Below are positions 6,380-11,125 of a DNA stretch of 11,125 nucleotides, piece after piece. Every line of letters starts with the position of its first letter. The first letter of the stretch is position 1. The DNA comes from an uncultured Mailhella sp. (lineage in GTDB: Bacteria; Desulfobacterota; Desulfovibrionia; Desulfovibrionales; Desulfovibrionaceae): assembly GCF_905187505.1 (NCBI RefSeq), contig NZ_CAJJIC010000077.1:1-11125 (forward strand), given 5' to 3'. Both the position numbers and the translations under genes were made by a program. The notes beneath the pieces are model-generated. The model was not told the DNA's origin. It was given only the letters and a program-made list of their open reading frames with translations, and made no database searches.

Positions 6380-6389
6380 CGGAGTGCCT

Positions 6390-8309
6390 ATGAAAATTAC
6401 GAGAAAGACGTTCCGACCCGTGATTCTTGCGTTGGCAGTGGCCCTGTGCGCTTTTCAGCTCTCCACTTCCCTGGGGCTGCTTCTGATCGATCCCATGATG
6501 GTGCGGGCTGGTCATGTGGGACTCATCTTCGCGCTCATCTTTCTCTGGCGTCCACCTCTGGACCGCTACAGGAAAAATCCCGAGGAGGAACCCCGGTTCT
6601 GGCTGGCACTGGATGTCGTGCTTGTTGCGGCAAGTTCCCTGAGCGCACTCTACATCATACGGGATCTGACCTTCATTCAGGACATGATGCCCGGCATCGA
6701 CGACCTCACCACGGAACAGATGGTCTGCGGAACCATCATGGTTCTCTGCATTCTTGAAGCCACAAGGCGTACCGCCGGACTTTCGCTCGTCATCGTCACG
6801 CTGGTAGCGCTGGCTTATGCCGTGTTCGGCCATATGCTTCCCGCGTCCTTCGGGCATCTCTACCTCGAGCCACAGCGCATCATCGAATCTCTTTACATCA
6901 TGCCGGACGGCATATGGGGCGTGAGCATCGGCGCGAGCGCCACCATTATCTATCTGTTCGTGCTTTTCGGTTCTCTTCTGGACAAAAGCGGCATGTCCAG
7001 CGTGTTTCTCGAGCTGGCCTGCCTGTGTACCAAAAACGCCAAGGGCGGTCCGGCAAAGGCGTCCATCTTCGGTTCGGCGCTGTTCGGAAGCGTGTCCGGC
7101 AGCGCAGCGGCCAACGTCTATGCCACGGGCATATTCACCATCCCCCTCATGAAAAGGGTGGGCTATTCGGCTCCCTTTGCCGGAGCCGTCGAAGCCGTGG
7201 CCTCCTCCGGAGGACTTATCATGCCGCCGGTCATGGGCAGCATAGCCTTCGTCATGGCCGAGTACACCAACATTTCCTACACGGGCATATGCAAGGCCGC
7301 TCTGTTTCCCGCCATTTTGTACTATCTCGGCCTGTTCGCCATGATTCACTTTGAAGCCATGCGCTGCGACATCGGCGGAACGCCCAAGGAACTCGTCCCC
7401 GACAAGGCCAGACTGCTGAAGCGTCTGTACTATCTTGCGCCCCTGGTCATTCTGGTCGTGCTCATGGTGTCGGGCATGAGCGTCAACTTTTCCGCCATCG
7501 CGGCGTGTCTGTCCATCCTCGTGCTTTCCGTCTTTCATGCCGAAACGCGCTTTACCGTGAAGAAGTTCCTGAACGCCATGGAAGATGCCGCCTCCAACAT
7601 GCTCATGATCGCCGCATGCTGCGCCTGCGTCGGCATCATCATCGGAGTCGTGGGCATGACCGGCTTCGGTTTCGGCTTCGTGAGCATGATGGAAGGTCTG
7701 GCCCACGTCAGCATACTGCTTTTCCTTTTCGTGCTTACCATCACCTGCCTTATTTTCGGCATGGGCGTTCCCGCGCTTCCCGCCTATCTGCTGGTGGCCA
7801 CCTTCGGCGCACCTACGCTGGTCAATGCCGGTGTTCCCCTCATTGCGGCGCACATGTTCGTCATGTACTTCGCCATTGTGTCCGGCATCACGCCTCCGGT
7901 CTGTCTGGTCGCCTACGCCGGAGCTTCCATAGCCGAAGCCAACCCCATGAAGACGGGCTTTACGGCGTTCCGGCTCGGCATTGCCGCCTATCTTGTGCCC
8001 TACTTCTTCATTTTTGAACCGGCCCTTCTGCTTATCGGGTCATGGGATACCGTGCTGCCCGCCATCTGCACGGCCATTGTGGGCACCGTGTGCATTGCCT
8101 CCGGTATGCAGGGGTTCATGCTCATCACCTCGACCAGGCTGGAAAGGCTGCTGTTCTTCGGCGGCGGCATATGCCTGATCTATCCCGGCATCATCACGGA
8201 CATCCTGGGACTCGGCTCCGTATGTCTCGGCGTTGCGCTTCAGCTCGTCCGCAGAAAGAAGCCTCCCGTCCCTGACCAGACCCCCGAAATCGAAACTTCC
8301 CGATCCTGA
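6390..8309 (+). CDS. TRAP transporter permease, 4TM/12TM fused (DctQM-type)
   Basis: This 639-aa inner-membrane protein fuses the small (DctQ-like, about residues 10-150) and large (DctM-like, about 175-550) TRAP subunits, the standard form in TAXI-type systems, with extra hydrophobic segments to about residue 618 before a polar tail. Diagnostic stretches of the large subunit are FGSVSGSAAANVYATG (232-247), EAVASSGGLIMPPVMG (268-283) and FGMGVPALPAY (456-466), plus SGITPPVCL (498-506), the second inverted-repeat substrate/sodium region. It should import an organic acid using an ion gradient together with the receptor encoded next. The frame is open from 6360, but ATG at 6390 is chosen: GGAG ends 5 bases before it, and it avoids overlap with the reductase gene, leaving a 10-base gap. 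Confidence 0.95.
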   Translation: MKITRKTFRPVILALAVALCAFQLSTSLGLLLIDPMMVRAGHVGLIFALIFLWRPPLDRYRKNPEEEPRFWLALDVVLVAASSLSALYIIRDLTFIQDMMPGIDDLTTEQMVCGTIMVLCILEATRRTAGLSLVIVTLVALAYAVFGHMLPASFGHLYLEPQRIIESLYIMPDGIWGVSIGASATIIYLFVLFGSLLDKSGMSSVFLELACLCTKNAKGGPAKASIFGSALFGSVSGSAAANVYATGIFTIPLMKRVGYSAPFAGAVEAVASSGGLIMPPVMGSIAFVMAEYTNISYTGICKAALFPAILYYLGLFAMIHFEAMRCDIGGTPKELVPDKARLLKRLYYLAPLVILVVLMVSGMSVNFSAIAACLSILVLSVFHAETRFTVKKFLNAMEDAASNMLMIAACCACVGIIIGVVGMTGFGFGFVSMMEGLAHVSILLFLFVLTITCLIFGMGVPALPAYLLVATFGAPTLVNAGVPLIAAHMFVMYFAIVSGITPPVCLVAYAGASIAEANPMKTGFTAFRLGIAAYLVPYFFIFEPALLLIGSWDTVLPAICTAIVGTVCIASGMQGFMLITSTRLERLLFFGGGICLIYPGIITDILGLGSVCLGVALQLVRRKKPPVPDQTPEIETSRS

Positions 8310-8333
8310 ACTTTCAACGTAAGGAGGCCTTTC

Positions 8334-9332
8334 ATGTTTGCCCGATTCATGCGCACCTTCTGCATGGGAGCCATAGCGCTTTCACTGACCCTTTCCGGTA
8401 CGGCCATGGCCGAAGACAAGTCACCCGTAACCTTCCGCGCCATCGGCGGTTCCGTCATGGGCGGAACCTGGAACGTGGCCTTTACGGGGCTCGGCAACCT
8501 TCTCAAGAAGAATTATCCCGGCAGCAACGTGAATGTGCTTCTCGGGGCCGCGCTCAGCAACCCCCTCAAGCTGGAAGTCAACGGCGGCGACGTGACGTGT
8601 ACGCAGTCCTTCAACATCGTCAACGGTCTCAAGGGAAAGCCTCCCTTCAAGAAGCCCCTTACGCAGATTGCTTCCATCGCCAACATCAACGATGTTACGG
8701 TCATCCACATCTACGCTTCCAAATCGCTGGAAGCCGACTCTCTGGAAGAAGTCATAGCCAAGAAGATTCCCCTGCGTCTTGATCCCGGAGCCAAGGGCAC
8801 GCTGCACTTTGTGCTCGGCGAAATGCTGCTGAAGGCCATGGGAGCTTCCTATGACGACATACGAAAGTGGGGCGGCAAGGTCATGCCCGTTTCGTCCGCC
8901 GACAGAGTGGGCATGATGCAGGACGGCACCATAAACGCGTGCTTCATGCTCGGATCGCTCAATCAGGCACATCTGCAGGAAATGGTCACCTCCGCCGGCA
9001 TCAAGTGGCTCAGCGTCAATCCCGAAACGTTGAAGAAGGTGGCCGCGGAAGCCGGCATACAGACGGCCATCATTCCCGGTTCGCTCTACAACGGCGCCGT
9101 GGGACGGGACATCCTCGCGCTTGCCGATACCGTACACATGATATGCCGCAAGGATATGCCTGAAGAGAGCGTCTACAAGATCACCAAGATGCTCTGCGAA
9201 AACTACGAATATATGCATCAGATTCAGTCGGCGTGGGACAGTCTGAAGCCTGAAACCATGCCCAAGGGACTTGTGGCCCCCCTGCATCCCGGCGCGGAAC
9301 GCTATTACCGGGAAGCCGGACTGATAAAGTAA
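8334..9332 (+). CDS. TAXI-family TRAP transporter periplasmic solute-binding protein
   Basis: This 332-aa protein begins with a signal peptide: a basic start, a hydrophobic core at about 10-22, and likely cleavage after AMA (24-26). The mature part opens with VTFRAIGGSVMGGTWNVAFTG (32-52), the TAXI (TAX1-like) receptor opening, followed by the GDVTCTQSFNIVNG stretch (85-98) and RLDPGAKGTLH (148-158). The usual length is about 320-330 aa. It lies 24 bases after the fused permease, with AAGGAGG 6 bases before ATG, the strongest Shine-Dalgarno in the operon, as expected for a receptor made in excess. TAXI receptors with known ligands bind amino or dicarboxylic acids such as glutamate, but the ligand cannot be read from this sequence. 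It is followed by a stable hairpin that may protect its mRNA. Confidence 0.94.
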   Translation: MFARFMRTFCMGAIALSLTLSGTAMAEDKSPVTFRAIGGSVMGGTWNVAFTGLGNLLKKNYPGSNVNVLLGAALSNPLKLEVNGGDVTCTQSFNIVNGLKGKPPFKKPLTQIASIANINDVTVIHIYASKSLEADSLEEVIAKKIPLRLDPGAKGTLHFVLGEMLLKAMGASYDDIRKWGGKVMPVSSADRVGMMQDGTINACFMLGSLNQAHLQEMVTSAGIKWLSVNPETLKKVAAEAGIQTAIIPGSLYNGAVGRDILALADTVHMICRKDMPEESVYKITKMLCENYEYMHQIQSAWDSLKPETMPKGLVAPLHPGAERYYREAGLIK

Positions 9333-9351
9333 CGGAGACGGACTGGTTTTC

Positions 9352-9375
9352 GGACCCCGGTCTCGGCGGGGGTCC
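9352..9375 (+). promoter_or_regulatory. Intergenic hairpin between receptor gene and last gene
   Basis: GGACCCC (9352-9358) and GGGGTCC (9369-9375) form a perfect 7-bp GC stem around a 10-base loop, 19 bases after the receptor stop codon. There is no good U-tract after it (TCCATCTTTC), and the next gene has its own strong AAGGAG site. It may stabilise the receptor mRNA or partly attenuate read-through, a common arrangement after solute-receptor genes. Confidence 0.5.
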
Positions 9376-9405
9376 TCCATCTTTCACACCTCGAAGGAGT
9401 TTTTC

Positions 9406-10266
9406 ATGATCATCGACTTTCGCATTCGTCCCCCCTTCAAAGGATTCATGAATCTCGGCATCATCAAGGCATGGCGCAACATCCCTACGGATCCCAGAGC
9501 CATGCGCCCCACGGGCTTCGAGCGTCGTCACGTGCCTTCCGTAGCGGAGGCGGACATTGATCTCATGGTCAAGGAAATGGATGAGGCGGGCATCACCTAC
9601 GGCGTCATCATGGGCCGCGAAACCAAGAATCCCGTATACGGCGGCGTGCCCAACGAGGATATTTACGAGCTCACCCAGCGTTTCCCCGGACGCTTCTTCG
9701 GCTTCGGCGGCGTATGCCCTCATGATCCGCATGCCCTGGAAGAGGTTGAACGCTGCATCAAGCAGTACGGTTTCAAGGGCATCTCTCTTGATCCGGGCTG
9801 GTGCGACCCCGCCATTTATGCGTATGATGAAAAGATCCTGCCCATTCTGGATCTGTGCCAGCAGCTCGACACGGTCGTCGGCATTGCCATGAGCGCCTAT
9901 ACCGGTCCTGATCTCACCTTCTGCGATCCCAGCCGCCTCATGCCCGTGCTCAAGCAGTTCCCCAAGCTGCCCTTCGTTCTCAGTCACGGCTGCTGGCCGC
10001 ACGTTCAGGAAGTCATGGGCGTGGCCGCCGTTTGCCCCAATCTTTACATCATCCCTGACTGCTATTTCTATGTCCGCAACATGCCGTTTGCGGAACAGTA
10101 CGTGAAGGCTGCGAATTCCTTCATGAAGTATCGCACGCTATTTGGTACCGGCTACCCCATCCGCGGCTTCGAACAGTGCGTGGAAAACTGGCATGAAAGA
10201 GGGCTCACGCATGAGTCCCTGCAGCTTACTCTCTATGACAACGCCGCCTATCTGCTGAAGCTCTAA
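9406..10266 (+). CDS. Amidohydrolase-fold (COG2159-like) protein 2, DFRxRPP type
   Basis: This 286-aa paralogue of the operon's first gene aligns over its whole length: MIIDFRxRPP start, VIMGR (67-71), YELTQRFPGRFFGF (87-100), GFKGISLDPGW (122-132), FPKLPFVLSHGCWPH (185-199), PDCY (217-220), and a KYRTLFGTGYP C-terminal strand (241-251). It shows the same replacement of both HxH histidines by Arg (R6, R8), IAMS in the strand-5 region, and Gly249 where the canonical strand-8 metal Asp would be. His194, Cys196 and His199 are kept. The insert after residue 18 (TDPRAMRPTGFERRHVPS, 28-45) differs in sequence from the paralogue, so substrate specificity may differ. It has AAGGAG 7 bases before ATG and no membrane segment. 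It could form a heteromer with protein 1 or act on a later intermediate; the function is unknown. Confidence 0.85.
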   Translation: MIIDFRIRPPFKGFMNLGIIKAWRNIPTDPRAMRPTGFERRHVPSVAEADIDLMVKEMDEAGITYGVIMGRETKNPVYGGVPNEDIYELTQRFPGRFFGFGGVCPHDPHALEEVERCIKQYGFKGISLDPGWCDPAIYAYDEKILPILDLCQQLDTVVGIAMSAYTGPDLTFCDPSRLMPVLKQFPKLPFVLSHGCWPHVQEVMGVAAVCPNLYIIPDCYFYVRNMPFAEQYVKAANSFMKYRTLFGTGYPIRGFEQCVENWHERGLTHESLQLTLYDNAAYLLKL

Positions 10267-10298
10267 AACGTCTTTTGCAGGAACGCGTCTTCCTTTTT

Positions 10299-10332
10299 GG
10301 ACTCCGACGGACGAATACGTCCGCCGGAGTCC
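10299..10332 (+). terminator. Strong hairpin at the operon end
   Basis: A 15-bp stem (10299-10313 with 10318-10332, one A-C mismatch) closes on a four-base loop, 32 bases after the last operon stop codon. The sequence after it (TCGGCGTTTTCG) has only a short, displaced T-run. It may therefore be a leaky terminator or an RNA 3'-end protector, with the next hairpin as the true stop. Confidence 0.5.
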
Positions 10333-10376
10333 TCGGCGTTTTCGTGGGGAACAGGAGTCGCGGCGTTTGCGGAGTC

Positions 10377-10408
10377 CGACATCCCGGACAGGGGACATGT
10401 CGCTTTTT
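10377..10408 (+). terminator. Second terminator candidate with T5 tract
   Basis: CGACAT (10377-10382) pairs with ATGTCG (10397-10402), extended by CCC (10383-10385) with GGG (10391-10393) across a 3-base bulge. A run of five T follows at 10404-10408. This has the U-tract that the stronger upstream hairpin lacks and could finish the operon transcript. Confidence 0.45.
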
Positions 10409-10563
10409 GAAAGAAGAATCCGCAGAGGGACAGGTGGTCGCAGGAGTTTTCGTTGCTCCCGGAGAGCGTCATGTTCCGGCATGCGTTCGGTGGCCGGGCT
10501 GGATCCTTTGACGGAAAGAGCGGGCTCGATCCGAAAGATTTATGCATCAGGAAAGCAACGTTT

Positions 10564-11125
10564 TTAAATTTCTTTTATTTTCAATATATTGTATGAAACG
10601 TTCGTGTCGTAGGCATCAATTCCTTCAAGCGTTTTAAGCCTTGCGACCACTCGTATGGTCAGGGGCAGGACAAGGATTTCATAGGCCGTTTTGGCGAATA
10701 TCTGCACGGCCATCATGTGCAGAAGTTCCTGCACGGGCACGAGACCTCCGAAGGCCAGAGGGAAGAAGATGAAGGAGTCCGCGCTTTCTCCGACAAGAGT
10801 GGAGAGAACGGCGCGCAGGGAGAAGTGTTTCCCACGGCTGGCGATTTTCATTCTGCTCATGACGTAGGCGTTCAGAAAGGAGCCGAGCAGAAAGGCCGCG
10901 AGGCTCGCTGCGGCGATGCGAGGAGCCAGGCCGAAGACGAAGCGGAAGGCGGCGTCGCCTTCCCAGAAGGGGGCGGAGGGCAGGGCCACGGCCAGCTGAA
11001 AAAGCGCCACCATGAAGAAATTTGTGGCAAAGCCGATCCAGATGATGAGTCGCGCTCTGCCGAAGCCCCAGACCTCGGCGATGCAGTCGTTGATGATGTA
11101 GGAAACGGGAAAAACCAGAAAACCG
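10564..11125 (-). CDS. yhhQ: Queuosine precursor transporter, YhhQ/DUF165 family (5' end outside window)
   Basis: The frame is open to the right edge of the window, so the start codon is not seen; 186 codons are visible up to the TAA at 10564-10566. The hidden N-terminal part includes FPVSYIINDCIAEVWGFGRAR, translated from about 11109 down to 11050; its YIINDxIAEVWG stretch is typical of the family. It continues into several membrane segments with LGSFLNAYVMSRMK and STLVGESADSFIFFPLAF, also conserved in YhhQ. Proteins of this family import queuosine precursors (preQ0/preQ1) for tRNA modification. An ATG at 11013 opens a shorter frame, but the family signature upstream shows it is internal. 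The gene converges on the operon and is probably unrelated to it. Confidence 0.92.
   Translation of the reverse strand, partial: GFLVFPVSYIINDCIAEVWGFGRARLIIWIGFATNFFMVALFQLAVALPSAPFWEGDAAFRFVFGLAPRIAAASLAAFLLGSFLNAYVMSRMKIASRGKHFSLRAVLSTLVGESADSFIFFPLAFGGLVPVQELLHMMAVQIFAKTAYEILVLPLTIRVVARLKTLEGIDAYDTNVSYNILKIKEI

Larger units (their letters stand above)
10267..10563. other. Non-coding convergent gap after the operon
   Basis: This 297-base stretch lies between the end of the operon and the convergent queuosine-precursor transporter gene. It carries two hairpins (10299-10332 and 10377-10402). The short open frames on both strands have low-complexity, unconvincing translations and no good ribosome sites, so I do not call genes here. 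Confidence 0.6.

Noticed and set aside
6360..6389. Earlier ATG for the TRAP permease at 6360
   Set aside because: It would overlap the end of the reductase gene by 20 bases; ATG 6390 follows a GGAG site with normal spacing and begins directly before the first membrane segment.
6333..7853. A 506-codon minus-strand open frame opposite the TRAP permease
   Set aside because: The translation is dominated by His, Gly, Glu and Asp, mirrors the codons of the membrane protein, and has no family features.
8421..9380. A 319-codon minus-strand open frame opposite the TAXI receptor gene
   Set aside because: It is a shadow of a confident gene with a signal peptide and conserved receptor motifs.
10263..10547. 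Small minus-strand open frame of 94 codons after the operon
   Set aside because: It runs through both terminator-like hairpins, has unconvincing composition and no recognisable domain.

Overview
The window looks like chromosomal DNA from a GC-rich, Gram-negative, probably anaerobic proteobacterium. A sulfate-reducer relative (Desulfovibrionaceae-like Desulfobacterota) is my best guess. The clues are a bacterial selenocysteine tRNA, a sigma-54 activator with a GG-N10-GC promoter, a TRAP-TAXI carboxylate uptake system and an oxygen-sensitive-type FMN/FeS/FAD ene-reductase. The taxonomic call is inference from gene content and protein style, not from a marker gene.

Left part (1-1421): a minus-strand Bax inhibitor-1/YccA-type membrane protein with a strong terminator. 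Next come a plus-strand selenocysteine tRNA gene (selC) with its own promoter and terminator, then about 375 non-coding bases that hold a nested palindromic repeat and terminator-like hairpins.

Central part (1422-10266): a divergent catabolic module. On the minus strand is a 658-aa AcoR-like sigma-54-dependent activator (GAF, PAS-like, AAA+, Fis-type HTH). In the AT-rich gap between it and the plus-strand operon lie a perfect 19-bp inverted repeat (likely activator site), a candidate sigma-70 promoter for the activator that overlaps that repeat, and a consensus sigma-54 promoter facing the operon. The operon has five tightly spaced genes, each with a clear Shine-Dalgarno: DFRxRPP amidohydrolase-fold protein 1; a 643-aa NADH:flavin oxidoreductase of the 2,4-dienoyl-CoA reductase/OYE type; a fused 4TM/12TM TRAP permease; a TAXI-type periplasmic solute receptor; and DFRxRPP amidohydrolase-fold protein 2.

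Working model (inference): a small organic acid is captured by the TAXI receptor, imported by the TRAP permease, and processed by the ene-reductase with the two amidohydrolase-like proteins, all induced through the sigma-54 activator. The most unusual point is that both amidohydrolase-like proteins have lost most canonical metal ligands: HxH has become RxR and the strand-8 Asp is gone. Both keep a shared HxCxxH...PDCY signature. They flank the operon as first and last genes, which suggests a new enzyme or binding-protein family.

Right part (10267-11125): about 300 non-coding bases with two hairpins that can end the operon, then a convergent gene for a YhhQ/DUF165 queuosine-precursor transporter whose 5' end lies outside the window.
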